From assembly GCA_963210315.1 (NCBI GenBank), contig OY723259.1, positions 62,001 to 126,000 on the forward strand: DNA of 64,000 bases. Reading direction: 5' to 3'. A program made the position numbers and the translations under genes. Positions within the stretch are counted from its first letter, which is position 1, and every line of letters starts with the position of its first letter. The notes beneath the pieces are model-generated. The model was not told the origin of the DNA. It was given only the letters and a program-made list of their open reading frames with translations, and ran no database searches. Shown here one piece after another: positions 11,601-21,794 of the stretch. The stretch is from Rhynchopus euleeides (taxonomy: Eukaryota; Euglenozoa; Diplonemea; Diplonemida; Diplonemidae).

Positions 11601-12582
11601 GTGGGAAGGCCCTGCCGATGGCGCTGGTGCGGCCTTCACCCTCCCCCCCGCCCCGCAGTGCGGCCACCGTGGGGGAGATGACAGCGGGTGCGGTGAGGAG
11701 GTGCGTCGCGCGGGAGGCACTCAGGTATGCCCCCAGGGAGGCTGCAAGGAGGGACGGGGGGGAGACGTGGAGCTCCGCCCCCGCCAGGGCGGCCACAATG
11801 ATGTCTGCCGCGGAGGGGTCGAAGGTGTGTGCGGAGGCGAGGAGCACCCTGCTGCCGGGGCACACGCCGTGTGGGCCCCCCGCCCCGAGCGCCTCCGCTG
11901 CGCGCAGCGCGGCGCCGGGCCCCGCCACGACACCCTTCGGAAACCCGGTGCTGCCGCTGGTGAAGAAGACGTGCATCTCGCCACCCCCCTCCTCACAGCG
12001 CTGCCGCAGCGCGGCGGCGACGCCGCCGCCGCAGCCGTCCCCCGCACAGCACCCCGGCGGGGGTGCCGGAGTGAGCAGGTCGGCCGCAGTGAGGATGGCG
12101 GGGGTGGGGTGGTGGTGGTGGTGGTGGTGTGGGTCGGCAGCGCAGCGGGCAGCGCGGTCTGCCTCCTGCCGGTTGCCTGCGATGATGGCTGCAGGGCGTG
12201 CGGAGTGGAGGAGGGTGGCGAGGCGGGTGTCGGGGACCTGGTCCAGCGACAGGTCGAGTGGGACGAGGGAGGTGTGCCGGCGGGTCAGCACGGCGAGCCA
12301 TAAGAGGGGCCACGCGGCTGCCCCGAATGGCAGCGGTGTGTTGTCACCAACGCTGATGCTGCTGCCGTCAATACCCCCGATGGCGATCCGGGTCGGGGCG
12401 TGCGGTGGGTGGTGGCGTTTGTCAGGGGGTGTGGTCGTAGCAGCAGCAGCAGGAGCAGGAGGAGGGAGAAGGTCGTCGAGCCTCTGCTGCAGGGTGTGGA
12501 CTGCGGCGTCGACGTCGCAGCAGGTCAGGCGACCCGCAGGCTCTGACGAGGCAGGGCCATACCACACGATGGTGAAGGGCAT
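8650..12582 (-). CDS. NRPS-like protein: adenylation, carrier (T) and ankyrin domains
   Basis: The frame extends to 12,738, but its first 52 codons are Pro/His microsatellite. The ATG at 12,582 (MPFTIVWYG) gives 1,310 aa. Adenylation motifs are in order: A3 TSGSTGFPKG (about 208-217), A5 NLYGVTE (380), A7 YPTGDL (512), A8 GRRDQQVKLNGRRVDLHE (617-635) and A10 TASGKVDRRAL (764-773, with catalytic Lys). A carrier domain follows, with the phosphopantetheine Ser at about 909 in LSGDSLAAV. Residues about 1,000-1,250 form degenerate ankyrin repeats, the clearest being RTPLHWAAVNGHADLVARLVEA. There is no condensation, reductase or thioesterase domain. It should activate an amino or other carboxylic acid as an adenylate and load it on its own carrier; the ankyrins may dock a partner. 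The substrate is not predictable by eye. Gly/Ala runs interrupt the adenylation domain. Confidence 0.87.
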   Translation of the reverse strand: MPFTIVWYGPASSEPAGRLTCCDVDAAVHTLQQRLDDLLPPPAPAAAATTTPPDKRHHPPHAPTRIAIGGIDGSSISVGDNTPLPFGAAAWPLLWLAVLTRRHTSLVPLDLSLDQVPDTRLATLLHSARPAAIIAGNRQEADRAARCAADPHHHHHHHPTPAILTAADLLTPAPPPGCCAGDGCGGGVAAALRQRCEEGGGEMHVFFTSGSTGFPKGVVAGPGAALRAAEALGAGGPHGVCPGSRVLLASAHTFDPSAADIIVAALAGAELHVSPPSLLAASLGAYLSASRATHLLTAPAVISPTVAALRGGGEGEGRTSAIGRAFPHLRSAALGGEVIPRGVFEAFCCAAGGCGGGGEGEGDEEVGGEGGLHRCPTLLNLYGVTEGVGYQMCAAVAGCSHRLKMLGRSLPPHGPTTLGAPLGRGAAVVLAVDLSLTELRARRGGSAAAAAAAAAPAGGAIRTAVAELCLAGEQVAAGYLGESEEVEGGGGGGPSLTAFPPSHPPLPGRFYPTGDLVEVDVVAACGTAADTAAPQPPPFPSGGGRAAEQASWVLSGLQQWGAAGGGAPAAAEGDGAVGGEGAVLLCVGPAWGGAEGGGGGGGALHALHPGGYAVRYLGRRDQQVKLNGRRVDLHEVESAALRSAGPAIAEMAVVLAGGAPGGGGGAPPRLVAFCVVSQGWAGPLLAFFAEPGAAAPEADAEAEAEWGEGHDPHRSPVLQGFAAALRACVRGGVKGCLPQHMVPHDYALIIPQQGGGGQVLPTTASGKVDRRALAGSAAAARLLRCPQHGGVFLGGGHGDAAAFFAGSADDSGSAAGGRSPGFLQHVPEEEGDGGCSGACGGGGSEAAAVAPDAARLTAVTTAHQAWLHLAAAAVSEVLGLGWEAGPLLGTAAGLRHAGVQDFRDLSGDSLAAVRVAKRLHGRLGSSAAAEGGVFGELLPDYLLPRELLRRPKLSDYARHLETASTAAASEAALRAAPAELLTTADAVGGGGAPTHHLRVSPDALHAAATLGHAQLLEAVLLPPACCDGWGCAAAPAAAAPTPTRAGNAFLAAAHRRSVGALAVLLRHSLLGGCPAGGALHVDAAAVSDALRRAVQDGAAPVPLVAFLLDAHAALAATAGNPTRRQHLADTLRDTGAPPRCPAAAARAAVLRRQGPSGEPLLHACARGGGSGSVLLHLLQRLAPPAAGGKQRGGGGGGGGGGAAAKRLSPDLLDTYQRTPLHWAAVNGHADLVARLVEADADGVDGLWPPGAMLGAADAAGEAAVAMAERRAVCAAAGARPDGVRQSVFAGIAKTLGGSGSTQSLKKAGRM

Positions 12583-13586
12583 CGGTGGTGGGTGGGTGGG
12601 TGGGTGGGTGGGTGGGGGGGCACAGCCCCCCACAGGTTGCCCCTGTTGGTGGTGGTGTGTGTGGGGGTGGGGGCGGTGGTGTTGTGAAACGCACACAGAA
12701 ACAGGTCCTCCTTGACAGACGGAGTTCGGTGGTGTCAAGGGCCCGACCCCCGGGGTCGCTCCGAAGGTGCTTTATAAAAGCAACCGGAATTCCTTCTTCC
12801 TTAGTTGGCGCCTCCACCTTGAAGGGTGGTGTTAGTGTATGCTGTGGCGAGTGACATTCTGACACACGAATGTGATCAACAAAGGCGGAGCAACCGTGAT
12901 TCAATTCTTCGTTCTTTGATGCGTCCACGCTTCCACCACCCTCGGGAGAAGGGTGTGTGCAGGGCCGCCCGCATCGAATGCTGGGAGAGGTGTCGGGAGA
13001 GTTGGTGGTGGTGGGAGCAGGAACAGCAGCAGCATCAGCAGCAGACTCAATGCAAGGAGGGGAGGTGGTGCGAGTGGGGGTGGGGTGGGTAGAGGGAAGG
13101 GGTTGAGACGGGTGGGTGGGGTGCAGCACAGCACTGAGCACAGCACGCCCCTCTGTGGGTCTGTCGTTGTGATGGTGCTGCTGGTGTGGTGTGGCACAGC
13201 GCGAAATTTTTGTCATGTTTCGTGTCGAAAGAACTTCCGACACACAACCGAGCACTTTCCCTCAATCGCTGCAATTCCGCCTGACAATCACCTTGTTGGG
13301 GGAAGCACAGAGTCTCACATATTCCTTCGTTTGTACTCACGTTCCAGTCTCGCACAAGGGACAGACCTGCACGGCACCTTCTGCTGCCACACCTGTTCGG
13401 ATGGGTGTGGCAACAGGACTCGATGCCTGCAGGCCTGCCAGCAAGGGTGTGTTAAGGAGGCAACGCGGCCTGCTGGGAGGGGAAGGGTCACTGGGTGGAG
13501 GGCAGGGTCGGCAGCCTTGGGGTGTGGTGGTGCCTGGAGGGGGTGGCACCTGCCTCTGACGTCTGCAGGCACGTGCTGTTGGCGTG
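12583..13586. other. Intergenic region containing a repeated 215-bp sequence
   Basis: The stretch has a TGGG microsatellite at 12,589-12,617. The 12,735-12,948 part has a related copy at 21,793-22,046: both start TGTCAAGGGC, contain a CCCGGGGTCGCTCCGAAGGT stretch and end with CGCTTCCACCACCCT. A TATA-like TTTATAAAA lies at 12,770-12,778, upstream of the adenylation gene, but one copy is no proof of a promoter. No gene is supported between 12,950 and 13,586. Confidence 0.55.
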
Positions 13587-16500
13587 TCATGCGCACTGCG
13601 GATTCTCGACACCCACACGCCGCACCCTCAGCACGTACTCGGGGTACACGCTGGTCCTGTCGAACACCACAAACTCGCGTGGCACGTGTGGCACCTCGGC
13701 AACGATGCTGTCCGCCATGGGGTGCCCAGCCGTGCAGGGGCGGTGTCCTTCGACGCAGGGAGGGCGCCTGACTGTGCGAGTCCTGTCAGTGCTTGTCTGC
13801 ACAGAGGGTGTACCGAGCAGCACACGGCACACGAGGAGGTCGCACAGGCCGTCACCTGCTGCAGGCACCATGTACTCGTCGGACTTGCTGGAGTTCTCTG
13901 CGAAGTACAGCCCTGCACCGTGCAGGCCCCACGTGCACACACGCTCGTCCATGCCCTGCGAGACAACGATGTCTGCAACCTCACGCTGCGTGCCGTGGAA
14001 GAGCCGCACCTCGTTGAGCTGCTGCGAGAGTGGGTCCGTGCCCAGCCCCTCGCTGAGGGTGCACAGCGGCTGCACCGCAACGCCCTTCTGCGGCCCGTGC
14101 TGCTGCATCTGATCCCTGCGGAACTGGTACTCCTTCCAGAGCGTGGCGTGCTCCACACGCCACACACCCTCCACCTCAAGCCCCTTGTGGTCTGTGCCGC
14201 TGTTGTCCCGCCCCTTCCCAAGTTCTGCCACGGTGCAGGTACCGTTCACCTGCGACTGCATCACAGACCGCAGCTCACGCGTCACGTCGACAAGCACACC
14301 ACACGCAGAAGGGTCGTGCCAGTGCACAGGCGGCTCAAGCCGCTGTGACAGGTCGCTGTTGTGCACGTTGTGCAACAAGGGGTCCAGCACAACCTCCTCA
14401 GCGGTGGGGCGCCCCGCAGCATCCTCGCAGAGCATGCGCACCAGCAGCGCCTCCGCCTGTTCGGGCACCCTTCCGCGCACAGGCGGGGCCGCCTGCACAC
14501 CGCCCTGCACACAGGCGGTGCGCGGGTGGTCTCCCGACACCACCAGGTCGTAGAACACGAGCCCCAGGGAGTACACGTCCGACGCGAAGCACGCCTTCCC
14601 TAGCACCTCCACCTCGGGCGCCATGTAGCCAGGCGTCCCCTGCACGCGCAGCGTCGTCATCCGCGTCCTGGTTGCCGTGTCAGCAGCACGCCTCCCCACG
14701 TCCTTGCTGATGTCGAAGTCCCCGAGGCGTGCCCTCCCGTCCTCTTCGAGGAACACGTTCGCAGGCTTCACGTCGCAGTGCACAACCCCGCTGCGGTGCA
14801 CGAAGGCAAGCCCCTGCGCGACATCGCGCACAACCCTGCACACGGCTGCCATGCCCAGCTTACGGATGCGCTGCATGTGCTGCGCCAGGTCGCCCCCAGA
14901 GTAGTACGGCATCTCCATGGCCCACCCGACAGGGTCCGTTGTCTGGAACACGCACGTCACCTCCGCCACGCACGGGTGGCACAGGCGCTGCAGCACACGT
15001 GCCTCACACAGCAGCCGCCCGCTGTGCTCCGGCTTGAACTGCTTCAGCACGCACAACGTCCCGTCCCCGCGCGTGGCCTTGTGCACGATGTGGTTGCAGG
15101 CTGCAGCGGACAGATCCACACGGTCCGTGTAGCTGTCACGTGCACGCTTGCACAGCAGCCCGCCCCACTCGCGCACCTCCTTCCCCACATCCAGCTCAGG
15201 GTAGTAGTGCAACGCGGCTTCAGCGACACGCCGCTCCTGCTGCTCCAGAAGCTTCTGCTGCTCGCACACCTGCCTGCGTGCGGCGGTGACGCGCCCCGCC
15301 AGCTCCTCCATCTCCTCCTCCTCAGCACCGTCGAACGTTTTCGCTATCTCATGCTTGTGCGAGGCGACGACCAGCTCCTTCTGGTCACGGCGAAGGGCCA
15401 CACGCAGAGCATCCATGTCCGGCACGAGGGCTGCCTTGTCGGGGCGCTTCTCCGCCTCCTGCAGGATGGACTCGCACAGGGCACGCTTGCCCCTGACGGA
15501 GGCGAGTGTGGCCAGCAGGGCGCTGCCCGCCACAAGAGCACGGTCCCTGCAGCCCTGCAGCCTGCCCTCTGCGGCAACCACCTCCGCGGCAGCGGCACGC
15601 ATCGCGTCCGACGCCTGACCCAGCTCTGCGACGGTGGCGGCTGTGCGCACCGCAGTGGCCATGCGCTCTGTGCAGGCGCCGTACGCCTCGACCGCCTCGC
15701 AGGCCGCACGGTGCGCAGTGCTGGCAGCCTCCAGCACACAGTCCACCTGTTGCACGTCAGTGGTGTCGAAGGTGTCGCCACACTCAGCTGGCACGCACTG
15801 CTGCACGTGTTGCGGCACCTCCTCCTGGTCGTCTGTGCCTGCCTTGATGAAGTCCATCAGTCTGCCCGCACACTCAGCCTGCAGCTGGAACGCCGTGTCC
15901 CTCTCCGCCACACCGCCAGGCGTGCAGGGGCCCGTACGCAGCGCAGACATTGCACTCCTCAGCCTGCACTGCGACGTGCCCAGCTCCGACAGCAGCACCT
16001 TCCCCTGGGCGGCCTGCTGGCGGAGCTGCACAGCCGCGCTGCACGACGCATCGTCCCTGATGCGGATGATGGCCTCGTGCACAGCAACACCTGCGGCACT
16101 GGTGTCGGAGCTGCTGGCAGTCGCAGGAAAGCTGCAGTTACTGTCACTCGCATCGGCACCGTGAGCGAGCAGCAGTTCTACCATCTTCACAGGGTTTCTG
16201 GCCACGGCACGCAGAGGTGTCTCACCTGTGAAAGAGTGAGGGAGTGTGGGACAGCACACACGGCACAGGGTGGCGGACTCACGACACTTGCCTCACGAGT
16301 TCACCCCACCGCCACACACAACCACTGGGACAGCCTGAGGCTGCGGGAAGGTGGGAAACAGTGCAAGTGTGCACACATGCATGAAGGCGAGTCAGCGCAA
16401 CCAAATGGATAGTAAAGTACTCACAACCACAGCAAGGGGTAATCTGCACACCGTATTCGGTCTTCGCGTGCACGTCGGCGCCCTGAGCGAGCAGCAGTTC

Positions 16501-19288
16501 TACGATCGTCACAGCATGACCGCTTTTGTTCAGGACAGCGAGATGCAGAGGTGTCACCTCACGGACTTGACCTGTGAAAGAGCGGGGAAGTGTGTGACAG
16601 CACACACGGCACAGGGTGGCGGACTCACGACACCTGCCTCATGAATTCACCACACACAACCACCGGGACAGGCTGAGGCTGCGGGAAGGTGGGAAACAGT
16701 GCAAGTGTGCACACATGCATGAAGGCAGGCTGCGCAACCACATGTTTGGTAAAGTACTCACAACCACAGCAAGGGGTAACCTGCATACCGTGCCTGGCCT
16801 TCACATGCACATCTGCACCCTGAGCGAGCAGCAGTTCTACTAGCTTCGCAGCATGCTCGCTTATGTTCCTGACAGCGACCTGCAGAGGTGTCTCAGCTCC
16901 GAAACCCCTTTCCTCATCTGTGAAAGAGTGAGGGAGTGTGGGACAGCACACACGGCACAGGGTGGCGGACTCACGACACCTGCCTCACGAGTTCACCCCA
17001 CCGCCACACACAACCACTGGGACAGGCTGAAGTTGCGGGAAGGTGGGAAGCAGTGCAAGTGTGCACACATGCATGAAGGCAGGCAGCGCAACTACAGGGA
17101 TGGAAAGTACTCACAACCACAGCAAGGGGTAACCTGCATACCGTCATTGGCCTTCGCATGCACATCTGCACCGTGAGCGAGCAGCAGTTCAACCATCTTC
17201 ACAGCATGCTCACTTGTGTTATCGGCAGCGAAATGCAGAGGTGTCCTTCCTGTGACAGAGTGAGGGAGTGTGGAACAGCACACACGGCACAGGGTGGCGG
17301 ACTCACGACACCTGCCTCACGAGTTCACCCCACCGCCACACACAACCACTGGGACAGGCTGAAGTTGCGGGAAGGTGGGAAGCAGTGCAAGTGTGCACAC
17401 ATGCATGAAGGCAGGCAGCCCAACTACATGGATGGGAAAGTACTCACAACCACAGCAAGGGGTAACCTGCATACCGTCATTGGCCTTCACATGCACATCT
17501 GCACCCTGAGCGAGCAGCAGTTCTACTAGCTTCGCAGCATGCTCGCTTCTGTTCCTGACAGCGACCTGCAGAGGTGTCTCAGCTCCGAAAATCCTTTCCT
17601 CATCTGTGAAAGAGTGAGGGAGTGTGGAACAACACACACGGCACAGGGTGGCGGACTCACGACACTTGCCTCACGAGTTCACCCCACCGCCACACACAAC
17701 CACTGGGACAGGCTGAGGCTGCGGGAAGGTGGGAAACAGTGCAAGTGTGCACGCAGGCATGAAGGCAGGCAGCACAACTACAGGGATGGAAAGTACTCAC
17801 AACCACAGCAAGGGGTAACCTGCATACCGTCATTGGCCTTCACGTGCACATCTGCACCGTGAGCGAGCAGCAGTTCTACCATCTTCACAGCCTGCTCACT
17901 TGCGTTATCGGCAGCGAAATGCAGAGGCGTCTTTCCTGTGAAAGAGTGAGGGAGTGTGGGACAGCACACACGGCACAGGGTGGCGGACTCACGACACCTG
18001 CCTCACGAGTTCACCCCACCGCCACACACAACCACTGCGACAGGCTGAGGCTGCGGGAAGGTGGGAAACAGTGCAAGTGTGCACACAGGCATGAAGGCAG
18101 GCAGCGCAACTACATGGATGGGAAAGTACTCACAACCACAGCAAGGGGTAATCTGCACACCGTATTCGGTCTTCGCGTGCACGTCGGCACCCTGAGCGAG
18201 CAGCAGTTCTACTAGCTTCGCAGCATGCTCGCCAGTGTTCTTGGCAGCGAAATGCAGAGGTGTCTCACCTGTGAAAGAGTGAGGGAGTGTGGGACAGCAC
18301 ACACGGCACAGGGTGGCGGACTCACGACACCTGCCTCACGAGTTCACCCCACCGCCACACACAACCACTGCGACAGGCTGAGGCTGCGGGAAGGTGGGAA
18401 ACAGTGCAAGTGTGCACACAAGCATGAAGGCAGGCAGCGCAACCACATGTTTGGTAAAGTACTCACAACCACAGCAAGGGGTAACCTGCATACAGCTGAT
18501 GTTCTTCACATGCACATGTGCACCCTGAGCGAGCAGCAGTTCCACCATCTTCACAGCATGCTCGCTTATGTTATCGGCAGCGAAATGCAAAGGTGTCTCA
18601 CCTGTGAAACAGAGAGGGAGTGTGTGACAGCACACACGGCACAGGGTGGCGGACTCACGACACCTGCCTCACGAGTTCACCCCACCGCCACACACAACCA
18701 CTGGGACAGCCTGAGGCTGCGGGAAGGTGGGAAACAGTGCAAGTGTGCACACATGCATGAAGGCAGGCAGCCCAACCACATGTTTGGTAAAGTACTCACA
18801 ACCACAGCAAGGGGTAACCTGCATACAGAATATGTTCTTCACATGCACATCTGCACCCTGAGCGAGCAGCAGTTCTACCATCGTCACAGCCTGCTTGCTC
18901 GTGTTCAGGGCAGCGAAATGCAGAGGTGTCTGAGTCCCATCACCTAACGTGCGGAAACCTGTGAAAGAGTGAGGGAATGTGGGACAGCACAGGGTGGCGG
19001 ACTCACGACACCTGCCTCACGAGTTCACCCCACCGCCACACACAACCACTGGGACAGGCTGAGGCTGCGGGAAGGTGGAAACAGTGCAAGGACACTGATT
19101 CCCGTGGTGAGACATCTCTCAATGCAGAGACTCCGATCGTGATTCGTCCAGCACTGTACCACCACGACGATTCGAACCCCTTTGAAGAGGATACCTGCGA
19201 GCCCCGCGGCATTCACGTCCGCACCGGATGCCAAGAGCTGCTGAAATGTCTGCAGGTCACCCTGCAGAATGGCGTCCGACAGCGCCAT
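13587..19288 (-). CDS. Ankyrin-repeat / protein kinase / PARP fusion protein (ten exons)
   Basis: Exons on the minus strand are 19,288-19,195, 18,958-18,800, 18,601-18,467, 18,268-18,134, 17,935-17,801, 17,603-17,448, 17,249-17,115, 16,917-16,762, 16,571-16,425 and 16,225-13,587. Donors are GTATCC, then GTGAGTAC at every later exon; acceptors end CACAG. All junctions keep one phase and give 1,296 aa. Exon 1 encodes MALSDAILQGDLQTFQQLL and a first ankyrin. Exons 2-9 each encode one ankyrin unit (TPLHFAA, VELLLAQGADVH), and exon 10 adds another. Residues about 566-756 are helical and coiled-coil-like. The kinase domain (about 785-1,040) has Lys812, HCD (Asp902) replacing HRD, DFD (Asp920) and GYMAPE. 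The PARP domain (about 1,100-1,290) has His1161 in HGT, Tyr1191 in GLYFAE and Glu1268 in REFVVFD, the H-Y-E triad. Both enzymes look active. The role is unknown; stress or ADP-ribose signalling is inference. Confidence 0.85.
16225..18958 (-). repeat. Tandem exon-intron units encoding ankyrin repeats
   Basis: Eight units of about 335-355 bp each hold one ankyrin exon (135, 147, 156 or 159 bp) and the following intron of about 200 bp. The intron parts are at least as similar as the exons. All begin GTGAGTACTTT, share a TGCATGTGTGCACACTTGC-like core and end with TCACTCTTTCACAG. Whole-unit duplication or gene conversion is the simplest explanation. Confidence 0.85.
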
Positions 19289-20337
19289 GATTGCGTCTGC
19301 TGGTCAGCTGCACACCCCAATGTGTCCCTGCTCCCTGAATGGCTGTGTCACTCCCCAGAACCGACCTGTGTCACACCCACACTCAGAAGACCCGAACACT
19401 GTGGTGTGACTGTGCTGCCATGCATCCGCTGCCCATCCGAGGCGACGATAACCTCGCCTTGCGAGACAAACACGAAATGGGACATCACAACTACAGCCTG
19501 GCCTGACAGGCATGGTGCACCCTGTATCAAAGGTCACGAGCAGCGACCCCCCATCGGGACGCTGCGAACACGGCCAAAATCGTTCAAAGTCGTTCAAAGG
19601 TGCTTCAGTTTCCTGCAGTACAATGTGGGTGCCGCGTGGTCCAACGACCCACCAAATGCAGGGTACAAATCAATATTGACGAATGAAGTAGACGGAACAT
19701 CGCGTGTGCACCCAGCTGGCGATGATGCAAGGGTTGGTGGTGGTGGTGGGGCAGGGACGGGGTGGGGTCTCGAGGGCAGACGGGGCAGAGCCTTGCTGGG
19801 GCGCATGAGGGAGCAGCCAACCCGGTTGGCAGGGCAGGGCGCAGGGCACAGCAGCGGGGCTGTGCGGTGAGGCGGAGCAGTGGCGGGCATGGCAGGCGTG
19901 GGTTTCCCTGAGTGTGACGGGGAGACACCTGCACAGCGCCGCACGAAGACAAGATAAGACAAGAGAGTGGCGTCAGGGGCTGGCAGCACGCCGCACAGGC
20001 ACAGGCAGTGCTGCAGCTCCACGGGATCCCGGCGTACACGAAAGCTAGAGGGCAGTGGGAAGGCCGATGAGCGAACATACGACGGATACACCGCATGTGG
20101 GCACACCACGCGTGCCGCAGCAAAGCACCACGGGATCAGGCAAGAGCAGGGGGGTCTGTTGCACGCTGCAGGACGCTGCCTCATGCGAGTGCAGGGGTGG
20201 GGTGTGGCAGCCACAAAGAGGCGACACCAACACTTCCAGACACAGAGACTGCCAGACACATCAGCCCTTGTGCAGCTGTGCTGCACACAGCGAGGCCACA
20301 CCTCTCCTTCATACAGTCTCTGCTGTCACTCCGCATC
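19289..20337. other. Upstream region of the ankyrin-kinase-PARP gene
   Basis: No supported gene. A 235-codon minus-strand frame (19,594-20,301) is rich in Cys, Pro and Arg and looks like a GC-rich shadow. The stretch must include the 5' leader of the PARP gene. Confidence 0.45.
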
Positions 20338-20356
20338 GGCCCCTGGCTCCACCTCA
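20338..20356 (+). repeat. 19-bp direct repeat (left), probable target-site duplication
   Basis: GGCCCCTGGCTCCACCTCA occurs here and at 21,109-21,127, flanking the 752-bp insertion exactly. Confidence 0.75.
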
Positions 20357-20453
20357 GGGGGTTAAAGCCGCCTGACGCCTGCACGTGGCGCCCCTGCTAA
20401 TCCCCTCGCATTGCACTGCGCGGGGGGTGAACAGAGTCAGCGGTGGGGTGGCT
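20357..20453 (+). ncRNA. Possible HDV-like self-cleaving ribozyme
   Basis: Hand folding gives P1 20,357-20,360 with 20,391-20,394 (GGGG/CCCC), P2 20,366-20,372 with 20,447-20,453 (AGCCGCC/GGTGGCT, one G-T), P3 GCC 20,377-20,379 with GGC 20,387-20,389 around loop TGCACGT, and a P4 hairpin at 20,402-20,426. P1 is short and I cannot assign the catalytic C of J4/2 with certainty. This is a hypothesis. Confidence 0.35.
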
Positions 20454-21108
20454 ACCTCGGTGCTGAAATGTCTTATACATGGAGCCGAAATAGCCGGGGT
20501 GGTGACCTGGCCTATGAAGGGGGAACCCTGAGCCCAAAGAACCGAGATCCCAAGACCTCCACTGGGGGCCGGGCGCGCCCTCGTCCTGTCATCCGCAGCG
20601 ACTGCCCTCCACGGAGCCGTGACGAAGATCCATCCGAGCTCGATGAGCTGGGTTTGACCCCCGCCGATGCGTGTCTGAGTCCGACTTTACAGGACAACCA
20701 GTGTAATCCAACCGTACTGGGGGGATTGGTCCAGTAAGTCACGGTGCGTGATGAGGACTCGCAATTGTGGGGGACAGGACGAAGTCCGAAAGGGATGGAA
20801 AAACGTAGGAGTGCACTACCCAAAGTGTCTTCCCAAAGGGTAAAAACTAGCCAATTGCCCTCACTCCGCGTGGGACTTCCGGATACTCACCATGAGCCAC
20901 CGGGTCTCCCCACACTTAGGGGGGTGGCACCCCAGGTTGCTAACCAGCGGCAGGTTTTTCCAGAGACGCTACGGCGTCTCTTTTCCTCACCGCAGACAAC
21001 CGTGTGTGGGAATCGTGACAGGCACTGCTTGGGTTCAGTGTTTGTTCACGCGTGGCGCAGGGACCGGTGGTCGTCACCATCGCCGCTGACCACGTAACAA
21101 CCGACTCA
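20357..21108 (+). mobile_element. 752-bp retroposon-like insertion
   Basis: The segment lies between two perfect 19-bp direct repeats, as expected for target-primed insertion of a non-LTR retroposon or dependent short element. It has no long ORF with a recognisable domain, so it would be non-autonomous. I infer plus orientation because its first 100 bases can be drawn as an HDV-like double pseudoknot starting at the first base after the repeat, as known for L1Tc/ingi and R2 elements. No poly(A) tail is evident at the other end. Confidence 0.6.
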
Positions 21109-21127
21109 GGCCCCTGGCTCCACCTCA
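21109..21127 (+). repeat. 19-bp direct repeat (right)
   Basis: Second copy of the 20,338-20,356 sequence. Confidence 0.75.
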
Positions 21128-21175
21128 TGCAGGAGCCCAGCCAGGGGGACCCGCTGTCACCACCACCACCACCTC

Positions 21176-21794
21176 CTCCTCATCCCCTTCGCCCTCCCCG
21201 CCACCCCCACAACCCCCCGCGGCACAGCAGAACGCCTCAAACACGCCACGCGGTATCACCTCCCCCCCCAGGGCGGCGGAGCGGAGGTGTGGGAAGGCCC
21301 TGCCGATGGCGCTGGTGCGGCCTTCACCCTCCCCCCCGCCCCGCAGTGCGGCCACCGTGGGGGAGATGACAGCGGGTGCGGTGAGGAGGTGCGTCGCGCG
21401 GGAGGCACTCAGGTATGCCCCCAGGGAGGCTGCAAGGAGGGACGGGGGGGAGACGTGGAGCTCCGCCCCCGCCAGGGCGGCCGCAATGATGTCTGCCGCG
21501 GAGGGGTCGAAGGTGTGTGCGGAGGCGAGGAGCACCCTGCTGCCGGGGCACACGCCGTGTGGGCCCCCCGCCCCGAGCGCCTCCGCTGCGCGCAGCGCGG
21601 CGCCGGGCCCCGCCACGACACCCTTCGGAAACCCGGTGCTGCCGCTGGTGAAGAAGACGTGCATCTCGCCACCCCCCTCCTCACAGCGCTGCCGCAGCGC
21701 GGCGGCGACGCCGCCGCCGCAGCCGTCCCCCGCACAGCACCCCGGCGGGGGTGCCGGAGTGAGCAGGTCGGCCGCAGTGAGGATGGCGGGGGTG
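21176..21794 (-). pseudogene. Fragment of the adenylation-domain gene
   Basis: About 619 bp matches 11,488-12,106 of the NRPS-like gene almost perfectly. I see one substitution inside it, changing DIIVAAL to DIIAAAL. It covers the A3 motif (TSGSTGFPKG) and the start of the core but lacks the ATP-binding C-terminal motifs, carrier and ankyrins. At 21,794 it joins directly to the TGTCAAGGGC sequence that lies upstream of the intact gene. The piece cannot encode a functional enzyme. Confidence 0.85.

Noticed and set aside
12770..12778. TATA box for the adenylation gene
   Set aside because: Only one TTTATAAAA, inside a repeated sequence whose other copy lacks it; not enough to call a promoter.
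14778..16412. 544-codon plus-strand ORF
   Set aside because: Shadow of the kinase-PARP exon on the opposite strand, with no recognisable domain.
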